A DNA stretch of 64,000 nt from Litorilinea aerophila (GTDB lineage Bacteria; Chloroflexota; Anaerolineae; Caldilineales; Caldilineaceae): positions 62,001 through 126,000 of the forward strand of contig NZ_VIGC02000005.1 of NCBI RefSeq assembly GCF_006569185.2, in the 5' to 3' direction. Positions 54,164 to 63,328 of the stretch are shown here, in pieces. The notes under the pieces are model-generated. The model was not told the DNA's origin, did not search any database, and worked only from the letters and a program-made list of their open reading frames with translations. The translations under genes were made by a program, and so were the position numbers. Position 1 is the first letter of the stretch. Every line of letters starts with the position of its first letter.

Positions 54164-55537
54164 ATGGAACTCTGGCGTGCCCTCCGGCTGGATCTGGCGC
54201 CCGAGACTCCCCACGTGGTCAGCTTTGTGGGCGGCGGCGGCAAAAGTACGGCCCTCTTTCGGCTGGCCCGGGAACTGGTGGCCCAGGGCAGCCGGGTCAT
54301 TGTGACCACCACCACCCACCTGGGCGTGGCCCAAACCCAGGGCTACGCCGGCCTGTTGTGCCTGGCGGAGGGCGAGGGTCCGCCGGCAGACGGGATAGCC
54401 GACCGACTGGTCGCCCATGGCCAATGCCTGTTGGTCGGACCTCGGGTGGGTGCGAAGTGGCGGGGGCTGACGGCCGGGCAATTTCAGGCCCTGTGGACGG
54501 TGGCGCGGGCACTGGCGGTGACGGCCATCCTGGTGGAAGCCGACGGCAGCCGTGGCCTGCCGGTGAAGGCGCCGGCATCCCACGAGCCTGTGGTGCCGCC
54601 CATGACCACACTGCTGGTGCCGGTGGCCGGGCTGGATGGTGTGGGCGCACCGGTGGACGGGGACCATGTCCACCGGCCCGAACAGGTGCGGAAGCTGCTG
54701 GGGTTGGATGCCGGGATGTCCGCTCGGTTGACGCCGGCGCAACTGGCCCGGCTCCTGGTTCATCCAGCGGGCGGGGCCAGGCATAGACCGCCCACGGCCC
54801 GCCTGCTTCCCCTGCTCAACAAGGCGGACGACATCTGCCGCCTGGTCCTGGGGCGCCTGACCGCCGCCTGCCTGCTTCGCCTGGGCCAGGCGTCCCTGGT
54901 GGCTGCCGTGGCCCAAGAGGAGGAGCCGGTGTTGGAGCGGTGGGCTCCCTGGGCGGCCATTGTGTTGGCGGCAGGAGAAGGCCGGCGCATGGGGCGCCCC
55001 AAGCAGCTCGTCCCGGTGGACGGCGAGCCCATGGTAGCTCGCGCTGTGGGGACGGTCTTGGCGGCCGGGCCATCAGCCGTGCTGGTGGTCACCGGAGCCC
55101 ATGGGGAGCAGGTCCAGGCGGCCCTGGCGTCCTGGCAGGCAGTGGCCGGCACAAGCCTGCGGTTGGTTCCCAATCCCCGTTGGGCCGAAGGACAGGCCAG
55201 TAGCATGCGGGCCGGCCTGTTGGCCCTGGACGAGGCCATCCAGGCGGCCCTCTTTCTGCCCGTGGATCAGCCTTTGCTGTCGTCTCGGTTGTTGCGGCAG
55301 ATGTATCGCTGCTGGCAGGCAGGCGCTCCCCTGGTCACTCCCCGGGTGGATGGTCAGATCCGGGGCGCCCCGGCCCTCTTCGACCGGGCCCTCTGGCCCG
55401 AGCTGCTGGCCGTCCAGGGGGATGTGGGCGGCCGGGAGGTGCTGCGTCGTCATCAGCACCAGGCAGCCACCATCCCCGTGCAGCCGGAAGAGCTCCAGGA
55501 CGTGGACACACCCGAGGATCTGGCCCGCCTTCGGTGA
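54164..55537 (+). CDS. fusion: YqeC selenium-cofactor protein + MocA-type nucleotidyltransferase
   Basis: 457 aa. Residues 1-255 are YqeC-like with a P-loop FVGGGGKST and LVEADGSRGLPVKAP. Residues 265-457 are MocA/MobA-like: IVLAAGEGRRMGRPKQLVPV, VTGAHGEQV, NPRWAEGQASSM and LPVDQPLL. YqeC is needed for selenium-dependent molybdenum hydroxylases and MocA makes molybdopterin cytosine dinucleotide, so the fusion links both steps. It follows the PLP gene by 7 bp. Confidence 0.88.
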   Translation: MELWRALRLDLAPETPHVVSFVGGGGKSTALFRLARELVAQGSRVIVTTTTHLGVAQTQGYAGLLCLAEGEGPPADGIADRLVAHGQCLLVGPRVGAKWRGLTAGQFQALWTVARALAVTAILVEADGSRGLPVKAPASHEPVVPPMTTLLVPVAGLDGVGAPVDGDHVHRPEQVRKLLGLDAGMSARLTPAQLARLLVHPAGGARHRPPTARLLPLLNKADDICRLVLGRLTAACLLRLGQASLVAAVAQEEEPVLERWAPWAAIVLAAGEGRRMGRPKQLVPVDGEPMVARAVGTVLAAGPSAVLVVTGAHGEQVQAALASWQAVAGTSLRLVPNPRWAEGQASSMRAGLLALDEAIQAALFLPVDQPLLSSRLLRQMYRCWQAGAPLVTPRVDGQIRGAPALFDRALWPELLAVQGDVGGREVLRRHQHQAATIPVQPEELQDVDTPEDLARLR

Positions 55538-55584
55538 CCGGGCGCCGGGGTCCTCTGGCCCGATTGCCCGGCATTCCTGGGGCC

Positions 55585-55608
55585 GTAGATCACGCAAGGA
55601 TGCGTGAC
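55585..55608. repeat. palindromic repeat, family 2 (short)
   Basis: GTAGATCACGCAAGGATGCG then TGAC, the family-2 palindrome alone, next to element copy D. Confidence 0.6.
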
Positions 55609-55619
55609 AGCGGTGCTAC

Positions 55620-55714
55620 TACAGCCTGGCGTAAATACCCCGGCAGAAATTCCGGGTGCCCTCTGGGCGCACTGCCTGTGCTGGATACTATCGGCGAATT
55701 TCTGCCGGGATTTA
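55620..55714 (+). mobile_element. 95-bp MITE-like element, copy D
   Basis: Flanked by identical CTAC (55616-55619, 55715-55718). The right flank gives the complement of the TAG stop of tsaE. Confidence 0.78.
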
Positions 55715-56290
55715 CTACCCAATTTGTGGCCGCAGCGATGGAACCCGCTGGGCCAGGGCCTGGAGCAGGGCCGCGCTGTGGGGGCCGTGGGCCGTCAGGA
55801 CGATCCGCCGGTGGTCGGGGCTATCGCCGGTCGCTTCCAGGTTGACGGCCAGGTGATCGTCCGTCAGCATTCCGGCCACCCGGTCCGCCCATTCGATGAC
55901 CACCACGGCCCCGCTGGCCTGCCCGCTGAGGCTGGTCGGTTCTCCGGCGCTGTCCAGGATTTCCTCCAGGCCAAAGGTGGCTGCGTCCAGCTCGGGGGCC
56001 GTATCGGCCAGCCGATAGACATCCACGTGGATCAGCTGCAGCCCGCCCCGGCCCTGGTACTCGTTGACCAGGGTGAAGGTGGGGCTGGTCACCCGGGCGG
56101 TGATGCCCATGCCCGCGGCCAGCCCCTGGGTGAAGGTGGTCTTGCCGGCGCCCAGGTCGCCCCGCAGGGCGATGATGTGGCCGGCCTGGACCAGGCTGCC
56201 CAGCTGGTGGCCCAGGGCCTGGGTCTCGGCTGCGCTGTGGGTTTCGACTGCGTAGGGATGGGTAACAGAGGTGTGCATGGTCTCAGTCAT
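55715..56290 (-). CDS. tsaE: tRNA threonylcarbamoyladenosine biosynthesis ATPase
   Basis: 191 aa; ATG overlaps the upstream stop (ATGA, 56287-56290). Walker [10 protein letters not shown] (44-52), then [13 protein letters not shown] and HVDVYRL. Works with TsaB, TsaC and TsaD to make t6A37. The C-terminal 40 residues vary from the core family. The TAG stop abuts element copy D. Confidence 0.95.
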   Translation of the reverse strand: MTETMHTSVTHPYAVETHSAAETQALGHQLGSLVQAGHIIALRGDLGAGKTTFTQGLAAGMGITARVTSPTFTLVNEYQGRGGLQLIHVDVYRLADTAPELDAATFGLEEILDSAGEPTSLSGQASGAVVVIEWADRVAGMLTDDHLAVNLEATGDSPDHRRIVLTAHGPHSAALLQALAQRVPSLRPQIG

Positions 56291-58803
56291 GGCTGGTTTA
56301 CAGTTTCGATCAGGGCCTGGATCTGGGCGCTGAACTGGTTCACCAGTTGCTGGGCCCGCTCGGGGTCTTGCCCCTCGGCCACTACCTCCAGATAGGGCCG
56401 ATCCGGATCGGGGGCGATGTGGACCCACTCTTGGTTTTCCAGGCAGATTTTGAGTCCGTCGATGTTGTCGGAGATGTTCACGGTGTGCTGTCTGTGGAGT
56501 TCCCGCATGACCCGGGCCTTGGCATCCCAGGGGCAATTGACCAGATGGCGGACCAGGTTCATGGGCGGCAGATAGCTCACCACTTCGCTTAGGGGGGCCT
56601 GCCGGACGGCCAGGTATTCCAGCAGGCAGGCCACGGCCATCATCCCATCCACCGCGGGCTGGAAGGGCGGGAAGATAAAGTTGCCGGTGCCGTCGGTCAC
56701 CAGCAGGATGTCGCTCTGCTGGGCGGTGGTCATGAGGCTGTGCAGGTTGTTGTTGATGCGCAGCACCCGCCCCTCATGCCAGGCGGCGATGGTGTCGATG
56801 GCGTTGGGCATGGTCGCGGGGACGGCCACCGTGCGGCCCGGGTGGGCGTAGAGGGCCAGCTCCACCATGAGCGCGGCCGCGGTGAGATCGTCCAGGATGC
56901 GGCCATGTTCGTCCACCAGGAAGATCTTCTCGCCGCCCACATCCAGTTGAATGCCCATGTCTGCATCCAGGACGCCCACAATTTTGGCCACCCGTTCCAG
57001 GTTGGCGTGGAACTCGTGCTGGAGCATGGCCAGCTTGGTCTCGTCCATGCGGGCGTTGAGGGGGACAGTATCCACCCCCAGCTTATTCAGGATGTGGGAG
57101 AGGGTATCCGCGGCCAGCCCGTGGGAGTAATCGATGACGATGCGGAAATGGGCCTGGCGGATGCGGTCCACGTCCACGTGGGCCAGGAAGTCCTCGGTGT
57201 ACTCCTCGATGGGCCGGTTGGCGTACTGGATCAGGCCGATCTCGTCCAGGTAGGCCCGTCGGAAGTCCTCCCGGAAGAAGCTGCGCTCGATGGCCCGCTC
57301 GGCCGCCTTGCTCTGGTTCAGGCCGTTGTGGTCGATGAAGCGGATGTCCACCACCCGCTGGTCGAAGGGGCTGAGGCGGACGTGGATGCCGGCCGAGGTG
57401 TTGGCATGTTTGCGCACGAAGTGACGCAACACGGGGATGGCCACGGTGCCCAGGTCCCACACGTTGACCCCGGTGCCGGGGAGTCCGCTGATCAGGGCCC
57501 GTTTGAGCATGCGGGAGGAGCGGTGGATGTCCCGGTTGAGCGCGACGTAGCTGTTTTTGGGCAGCGTCGCGCCCAGGGCAGCACCCAGCTTGGCCGCGAA
57601 CTCGGGCGTCAGGTCCACGTTGACTACGCCCGTGACGCCGAAGCGGCCGAAGAGGGAACGCCGCCCCTGGTTGCCCCAGATGATGCTGTCCTTCACCGTG
57701 GCCCCGGCCTCGATCTCCTTGTGGGGCCAGAGCTTCACCTCGGCATGGAGCACGCAGCCCTCGCCCAGAACGTTGTTATCGCCGATGACCACCCCTTCGT
57801 AGGCCACCACGTTGGACTTGATGCTACACTGGCGCGCCACCACCGTTCCCCGCAGCTCACAATTTTCGCCCACGTAGTTGTTGCGCCACAGGATGCTGCG
57901 CTCGATGCGGGTGTAGGCATCGACGATGGTGTAATCCCGGATGACGCTGGGACCGTAGATGGTTACATCCCCCTTGATTTTGACGCCGTTGCCCAGGTAG
58001 ATGGGGCCGAAGAGCTGGGCGCTGGGCGCGATCTCCACGTCCTGCCCCACCCAGATGCCCCCGCCCACGTGCTGGCCGATGGGGCTGGACAGCTTGACTT
58101 TGCCGAAGAGCAGGTCGGCATTGGCCCGGCGATACTCTTCGATGGTGCCCACGTCGCACCAGTAGCCGTCGGCCACGTAGCCGTAGAGGGGGAGCTTCTT
58201 CTGAAGCAAGAGCGGGAAGAGATCTGTGGAGAAGTCGTAGGCCACATCCGACGGGATCATCTCCAACACCTCCGGCTCCAGCACGTAGATCCCGGTGTTT
58301 ACCGTGTCGGACATGATCTCGCCCCAGCTGGGCTTTTCCTGAAAGCCCAGGATGCGCCCATCTTCCCCTGTGACGATCACGCCGAACTCCAGGGGGTTGG
58401 CCACGTGGGTCAGGGTGAGGGAGGCCAGGGCTTCCCGTTCCCGGTGGGTTTGGATGATCCGGCCCAGGTCAAAGTCGGTGAGGGCATCGCCGCTGATGAC
58501 CAGGAAGGTGTCGTCCAGGTAGCGCTCGGCGTTTTTGACGCTGCCGGCCGTGCCCAGGGGCGATTCTTCCACCACGTAGGTCAGCCGCATGCCCAGGTTC
58601 CGGCCGTCCTCGAAGAAGTCCTGGATGGTGGAGGCCATGTAGCGCAAGGTCACCACCACATCGGTGATGCCGTGGTTTTTCAAGAGATCCAGGATGTGGG
58701 CCATCACGGACTTGTTGACAATGGGCACCATGGGTTTGGGGCGCCCAACGGTCAGAGGGCGAAGGCGAGAGCCTTCGCCGCCGGCCATGACGACAGCTTT
58801 CAT
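56287..58803 (-). CDS. fusion: NDP-sugar (mannose-1-phosphate) guanylyltransferase-like + phosphohexomutase-like
   Basis: 838 aa; ATG with AAAGGAGG 4-5 nt upstream. Residues 1-235: nucleotidyltransferase with [32 protein letters not shown]. Residues 250-370: left-handed beta-helix repeats. Residues 380-838: phosphohexomutase fold ([13 protein letters not shown]), but the phosphoserine loop TASHNP is replaced by VRLSPFD (near 475) and the metal loop DGDADR by DADMGI (near 611), so this half is probably not a mutase. Such fusions are known in GDP-mannose pathways. Coupled to tsaE. Confidence 0.85.
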   Translation of the reverse strand: MKAVVMAGGEGSRLRPLTVGRPKPMVPIVNKSVMAHILDLLKNHGITDVVVTLRYMASTIQDFFEDGRNLGMRLTYVVEESPLGTAGSVKNAERYLDDTFLVISGDALTDFDLGRIIQTHREREALASLTLTHVANPLEFGVIVTGEDGRILGFQEKPSWGEIMSDTVNTGIYVLEPEVLEMIPSDVAYDFSTDLFPLLLQKKLPLYGYVADGYWCDVGTIEEYRRANADLLFGKVKLSSPIGQHVGGGIWVGQDVEIAPSAQLFGPIYLGNGVKIKGDVTIYGPSVIRDYTIVDAYTRIERSILWRNNYVGENCELRGTVVARQCSIKSNVVAYEGVVIGDNNVLGEGCVLHAEVKLWPHKEIEAGATVKDSIIWGNQGRRSLFGRFGVTGVVNVDLTPEFAAKLGAALGATLPKNSYVALNRDIHRSSRMLKRALISGLPGTGVNVWDLGTVAIPVLRHFVRKHANTSAGIHVRLSPFDQRVVDIRFIDHNGLNQSKAAERAIERSFFREDFRRAYLDEIGLIQYANRPIEEYTEDFLAHVDVDRIRQAHFRIVIDYSHGLAADTLSHILNKLGVDTVPLNARMDETKLAMLQHEFHANLERVAKIVGVLDADMGIQLDVGGEKIFLVDEHGRILDDLTAAALMVELALYAHPGRTVAVPATMPNAIDTIAAWHEGRVLRINNNLHSLMTTAQQSDILLVTDGTGNFIFPPFQPAVDGMMAVACLLEYLAVRQAPLSEVVSYLPPMNLVRHLVNCPWDAKARVMRELHRQHTVNISDNIDGLKICLENQEWVHIAPDPDRPYLEVVAEGQDPERAQQLVNQFSAQIQALIETVNQP

Positions 58804-58881
58804 GGATCCTCCTTTGCGGGTTTTGTGCCAGGGGCTGGCCAACGACCCACCCACTTGAGCACAGTGGGTGGAGGGTGCATG

Positions 58882-59658
58882 TTAGATCGGGGGCCACGGA
58901 TAATTGCGCCGAAATGGCGACGGCTCAGGGAAGGTGCGGGTATGCAGGAGCAGGCGCAGACGTTCCAGCATGGCTGCCCGCTCCTCGTCGTTCAAAAGCT
59001 GACACAGGCTCTGGGCCAGGGGGGTGTTCATGTCGGTCAATTGGGCTTCCAGCCGCTGCAGGCCGGCCAGGAGTTCTTCTTCAATGGGCTGACCGCTGAA
59101 TTCCCAGATCACGGTGCGCAGCTTGTATTCGCTGTGGAAGCAGACCCCATGGTCGATGGCCCAGAGGCGGCCATCGGTGCCGATGAGGCAGTGGCCACTT
59201 TTGCGGTCCGCGTTGTTGATGACAAAGTCGAAGAGGGCCAGCTGGCGCAGGGACTGGGCGTAACGGGCATCGGCCTGGACCGTGAAGTAGTGCTCGTTTT
59301 CGTCGTTGTCCACATAAAACTGGACACTGCCCAGCCCGCGCGTCCCCTCCCGCAGGACCGTGGGCGGGACCAGGCGCCAGCCCAGGCCATGGCTGACCAG
59401 GTAAGCGGCCGTCTCTCGCAGGCAGAGGCTGCCCCATTCAAAATCCCAGAGGGGGCTTTCCCCGCGGCGGGGTTTATAGACGGCCGGCAGGGTACACTGC
59501 TGGTGGGTCACGGTGACCAGAAAACTGTGGTTGGAGCTGTAGGGCAGCAGCCCCTGCTCTTCCATGCGGCCGGCGGTGAGGATCTCCAGGACCTCCGCCT
59601 CGTTCAGCTGGATGGGGTCTGGGCCCGAGTGGGGCCGGGCTCTGCGCTTGGCTGCCAA
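58882..59658 (-). CDS. SCO1664 family protein (PI3/4-kinase-like fold)
   Basis: 258 aa from TTG 59658 (GAGGA about 10 nt upstream); no upstream ATG includes the conserved N-terminus. Pattern of the SCO1664 family: [26 protein letters not shown] with K62, and NNADRKSGH with catalytic-type D151, then AIDHG with D169. This layout is that of PI3/4-kinase-like and HipA-like kinases. It is next to DUF3090 and near a histidine phosphatase, the usual trio in Actinobacteria and Chloroflexota. Substrate unknown. Confidence 0.85.
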   Translation of the reverse strand: MAAKRRARPHSGPDPIQLNEAEVLEILTAGRMEEQGLLPYSSNHSFLVTVTHQQCTLPAVYKPRRGESPLWDFEWGSLCLRETAAYLVSHGLGWRLVPPTVLREGTRGLGSVQFYVDNDENEHYFTVQADARYAQSLRQLALFDFVINNADRKSGHCLIGTDGRLWAIDHGVCFHSEYKLRTVIWEFSGQPIEEELLAGLQRLEAQLTDMNTPLAQSLCQLLNDEERAAMLERLRLLLHTRTFPEPSPFRRNYPWPPI

Positions 59659-59760
59659 GTTGGTCGAATCCTCGTCAAACGTCGGACAAGGCCACCCGGA
59701 ACGCTGTCTGCCTCCGGGGGCGACTCGTACACGCGGGCGTCGATGGTGGCGTCAACAGCG

Positions 59761-60312
59761 TTAAAAGATGATGGGCATGGCTTCCCCGTCGGAGCGGGGA
59801 CAGAAGTGCCCTTCCCGGTCGATGGGCCGCCCACAGAGAGGACAGGTGGGACGCCCTTTCGCCACCACTTCCAGCGCGTGCTCGCTCAGGGCCCGCATCT
59901 GCTCCCGGGTGGCCACAAAACGGACAGCCGGCACTTCGTCGCTTTCGGGATCCAGGATGGTGCCACTTTCGGTGACGACCAGGGCCTTGGCAATGACCCA
60001 GATCATGTCTTCCTGCTCGTCGTAGCCGATGATCAGCTGACCGACCCGGAAGATGGGTTCCAGCGGCTGTTCTGGCTGCAGCACCTGGTGGTGTTTGGAG
60101 ACCGGCGGGAGATCCGGATATTTCTCCTCCAGTTCTTCCAGGAGTTGCAGAATGCTGAGGGCCAGGTTCGCGACCTCTTGCTTTTCCAGCACCAGGCTGA
60201 CGAGCTGAGAGCCCGCCCGCGCCTGCAGGAAGAAGGTGCGTTTGCCGGGTTCTCCAACGGCATCGGCGATGATATGTTGAACAGGGTTGAGGTCGTAGGC
60301 AAATTGGGCCAT
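59761..60312 (-). CDS. DUF3090 family protein with C-terminal zinc knuckle
   Basis: 183 aa. Core [25 protein letters not shown] and LILGYDEQ-type segments are the DUF3090 pattern; the C-terminus [15 protein letters not shown] (C157, C160, C171) binds zinc. Function unknown. ATG 60310-60312, weak ribosome binding site. Lies between the SCO1664 gene and the phosphatase gene, from which element copy E separates it. Confidence 0.88.
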   Translation of the reverse strand: MAQFAYDLNPVQHIIADAVGEPGKRTFFLQARAGSQLVSLVLEKQEVANLALSILQLLEELEEKYPDLPPVSKHHQVLQPEQPLEPIFRVGQLIIGYDEQEDMIWVIAKALVVTESGTILDPESDEVPAVRFVATREQMRALSEHALEVVAKGRPTCPLCGRPIDREGHFCPRSDGEAMPIIF

Positions 60313-60363
60313 GGTTCTTCACGCTCACAAGGTGAACCGAATCATCCGATTCCTGGGCAGATT

Positions 60364-60402
60364 GACGCCAGACTGTACCAGTACACGATGGCGTAAATAA
60401 AC
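60364..60402. repeat. two head-to-head partial left ends of the 95-bp element
   Basis: GACGCCAGACTGTA (60364-60377) is the element's left end inverted; CCAG follows; then TACACGATGGCGTAAATA (60381 on) resembles the left end directly (TACA..TGGCGTAAATA). Further right, 60458-60522, is a short imperfect tandem repeat of TTACACTGGGCTT. Confidence 0.6.
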
Positions 60403-60533
60403 CAGTGGTTTCTGGCGTGGTGCGTGCACTCGTTCACGAACTACACACCCCAAAATCCGTAGGCGTATTTACACCGTTTTTACACTGGGCTTTACACCCG
60501 TTACACTGGGCTTTGCACCAGGCGTTGCCCTGG

Positions 60534-60628
60534 TAAATCCCGGCAGAAATTCGCCTATGGTTTCCACCAGAGGTAACGCGCCCAGAGGGCACCCGGGATT
60601 TCTGCCGTGGTATTTACGCCAGACTGTA
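60534..60628 (-). mobile_element. 95-bp MITE-like element, copy E
   Basis: Reverse orientation. Flanks CTGG (60530-60533) and CTAG (60629-60632); the latter gives the complement of the TAG stop of the phosphatase gene. Confidence 0.75.
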
Positions 60629-61303
60629 CTAGGCGTTGGCGGCGGCATGTTCAGCCTCCTGGGTTGCCTCTTCGCTTTTGAACTCGAGCCGGGGCAGTTC
60701 GGCATGATAGTTGACGAAGAGCACCATGGGCCGAGCGCCGTGAAAGGCCAGGCCCGAGATGGAGGCCGTCCCAATGCCGATACGCTGGAAGAGATCCAGC
60801 GGCGTACCCATGTAGTGGGCCAGGGACGTTCGGATCACATCGCCGTGGCTGAAGACAGCCACCAGCTGGTTGGGGTGCCGTTCACGCATCCGTTCGATGG
60901 CCGTGACCGCCCGAAACTGGACTTCCCGCAGGCTTTCACCGCCGGGGAAGCGGAAGCTGCTGGGGTGGTGTTGCACCAGGGACCATTCCGGCGTCTGGGA
61001 GAGGGCTTTCAACTCACCGCCCTGCCAGTCGCCGTAGTCCACTTCCTGCACGGCCTCCTCAGTGATGACCGGCAGCCCCAAGGCCTCGGCCACCGGTTGG
61101 GCTGTTTCCAGGCATCGCTCCAGGGGGCTGGAGTAGATGGCGCTCACCGGCTGCCGGGAGAGGAGCTCGATGAGCTGTTGTACCTGTTGGCGCCCCCGCT
61201 CGTTGAGGTGGACGCCCGGCGTGCGCCCGGCCAGGCGATTGCTGCCCACCCAATCGTTCTCACCGTGTCGGATCAGAAGGATGTAAGTTGTCGGTTCACG
61301 CAT
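60629..61303 (-). CDS. histidine phosphatase family protein (MSMEG_4193-like)
   Basis: 224 aa. Phosphoglycerate-mutase fold: RHG motif R12-H13-G14 (LIRHGEN), [21 protein letters not shown], and FSHGD with the second His. Dephosphorylates an unknown substrate. With SCO1664 and DUF3090 it makes the conserved trio. TATAAC lies 17 nt before the ATG, giving a very short leader. The TAG stop is the flank of element copy E. Confidence 0.9.
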   Translation of the reverse strand: MREPTTYILLIRHGENDWVGSNRLAGRTPGVHLNERGRQQVQQLIELLSRQPVSAIYSSPLERCLETAQPVAEALGLPVITEEAVQEVDYGDWQGGELKALSQTPEWSLVQHHPSSFRFPGGESLREVQFRAVTAIERMRERHPNQLVAVFSHGDVIRTSLAHYMGTPLDLFQRIGIGTASISGLAFHGARPMVLFVNYHAELPRLEFKSEEATQEAEHAAANA

Positions 61304-61574
61304 CTTCCATGTCTCGCTGTGTTATAATGGCTTCATGTTTGGGCGTTGTCATCCAGGCCAGCATAACACGCCTGCTGTCCCATCGAAGTGGACCAACTTA
61401 CCTTCTGACCCATAGGGTCCGCTTCACCCTAATTGCCGTCTACCCAACTACCGTCTACTGTCTACCGTCCTACTGTCTACCAATTTCGCTCGACCTGCTG
61501 TAACCTATCTACCTGACACAGTGTAGCACAGGGCCCTGTAAAACGCATTTTAGAAAAAAACGCTGAACTTGTCC

Positions 61575-63248
61575 ATGGCAGAGGAGGATCCAGGCTTGTC
61601 TCGGAAGATTGCGAGGGCGTTTAGCGGCCGCTTCCCCTGGCGTGCCTGTGCCGGGCCGGGGTCGCCCCCGACGGGTGGGGGCGGATCTCCCAGGTGGCTG
61701 CACTTTTGGCTGGCGCTCTGCCTGCCCGTGATCCTGACGACGGCCCTGTTGCTGCTGGGGGCCTGTGTCCGGGTGGAGCGTGAGCCCCCGGATCCGCTGG
61801 CTCCCTACCGGCTGGCCATGCGAGAGGGGTTTGAGGCCGACCTGATGGCCCTGGAGAGTGCGCCCCGCTATGCCCTGGATATCACCCTGGATCCGGGCAA
61901 GGAAATTCTCACCGGCACCGCCCAGATTCGGGTCGTCAACTACAGCCAGGAGCCCTGGCGTTCCCTGGTCTTTCGCCTGTACCCCATGCTGGAGCAGTAC
62001 GGCGGCCAGGTCACCCTCTTCAGCGTGCTGGTGGATGGCTTTCCGGCCAATTATGTCTACATGGCTGACAACACGGCCATCCGCATCGATCTGAAAACGC
62101 CCCTGCCGGGCGGTCGGGCCCTCACCGTTGACTTTGCCTGGCGGCTCAACATCCCTGTCTGGTCCGACACACCCCAGGTCTACGCCCTGCTGGGGCGCAG
62201 CCAGGGGATGACCAGCCTCCCCCTCTTTTACCCTTCCCTGGCCGTCTATCAGCCGGGGCCGGTGATGGGGGCCGGCCGCTGGTGGACTGAGATCGGCTCT
62301 GTGCGGGGGGATGCTGCCTTTAACGTGGCCTCCCTCTTTGTGGTGACGGCCACCCTGCCGGCCGATGAAATCCCGGTGGCCACCGGCAGCCTGATTACGG
62401 CCACCCAGGTCGCGCCGGACCGCCGCCAGTATGTCTGGGTCACCGGACCGGTGCGGGAGTTTGTGTTGCACATGAGCCCCCTGTTTCGCCAGGCGTCGGA
62501 AGAGGCCTACGGCGTCCAGGTGACCAGCTACTGGCTGCCGGGCCAGGAAGCCGCGGGCCGGGCCGCGCTGCAATATGGGGTAAGCGCGCTGCGCATCTAC
62601 AGCGACCTCTTCGCGCCGTATCCGTTCCGCACCATGTCCCTGGCCCCGGCGCCCCTCACCTATCGGGGCATGGAGTATCCCCAGGTAAACCTGTTGGGGG
62701 TTGAACTCTATGGCCGCTATATCTCGGACCTGGAGATTCTGGTGGCCCATGAGGTGGCTCACCAGTGGTGGTACCAGATTGTCCACAACGATCCGGTCAA
62801 TGCCCCCTGGCTGGACGAGGCCCTGGCGGAATATGCGGTGAAGCTCTACCTGGAGGAGCTGTACGGATCGACCCGGGCGAACCTGCTGCAACGCCAGCGG
62901 TGGCAGGCGCCGGTGGACCTCTTGGTAGAGCAGGGGCGTGACGCCCCACTGGATCGGCCGGTGGCCAGCTTCGATGACAACCGCCAGTACGAGACGGTCA
63001 TCTACGCCAAAGGGGCCCTCCTCTACGACCAGATTCGCCAGACTGTGGGGGATCGGCGCTTCCGCCGCTTCCTGCGGGAGTACCTGGCGGACCACCGCTA
63101 CGGCATCGTGGATACGGCCACGTGGCAGGATGCTCTCCAGGCCCTCCAAAATCCCTCGCTGGAGACCCTCACAGCCAACTGGGTCACCGGTCCGGGCACC
63201 CCACGCCCCACGCCCACGCCGGTTGGCCCGTTGACCGGCCGCCGCTGA
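61575..63248 (+). CDS. M1-family metallopeptidase lipoprotein
   Basis: 557 aa from ATG 61575. TTG 61596 is an alternative start with GAGGAGG 8 nt upstream and may be the true one. Lipobox LLGAC after a hydrophobic segment predicts a lipoprotein. Zinc site H392-E393-x-x-H396 with E415 (HEVAHQWW...WLDEAL) and the GMEYP exopeptidase-type motif: gluzincin aminopeptidase. The C-terminal ERAP1-like domain of long M1 enzymes is missing. Gene preceded by 271 bp with GTCTAC repeats near 61440-61483. Confidence 0.9.
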   Translation: MAEEDPGLSRKIARAFSGRFPWRACAGPGSPPTGGGGSPRWLHFWLALCLPVILTTALLLLGACVRVEREPPDPLAPYRLAMREGFEADLMALESAPRYALDITLDPGKEILTGTAQIRVVNYSQEPWRSLVFRLYPMLEQYGGQVTLFSVLVDGFPANYVYMADNTAIRIDLKTPLPGGRALTVDFAWRLNIPVWSDTPQVYALLGRSQGMTSLPLFYPSLAVYQPGPVMGAGRWWTEIGSVRGDAAFNVASLFVVTATLPADEIPVATGSLITATQVAPDRRQYVWVTGPVREFVLHMSPLFRQASEEAYGVQVTSYWLPGQEAAGRAALQYGVSALRIYSDLFAPYPFRTMSLAPAPLTYRGMEYPQVNLLGVELYGRYISDLEILVAHEVAHQWWYQIVHNDPVNAPWLDEALAEYAVKLYLEELYGSTRANLLQRQRWQAPVDLLVEQGRDAPLDRPVASFDDNRQYETVIYAKGALLYDQIRQTVGDRRFRRFLREYLADHRYGIVDTATWQDALQALQNPSLETLTANWVTGPGTPRPTPTPVGPLTGRR

Positions 63249-63328
63249 ACGTGGCGACAATGGGGAGCAGGCCGCCGCGGCCCAGCGCCTGGGTACGGAC
63301 AGGGGTAAACCGGCGTAGGCCGGCCGCC

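Noticed and set aside
56740-60396. 1218-codon plus-strand frame
   Set aside because: Antisense to three recognised genes; long only because of GC-rich codon bias.
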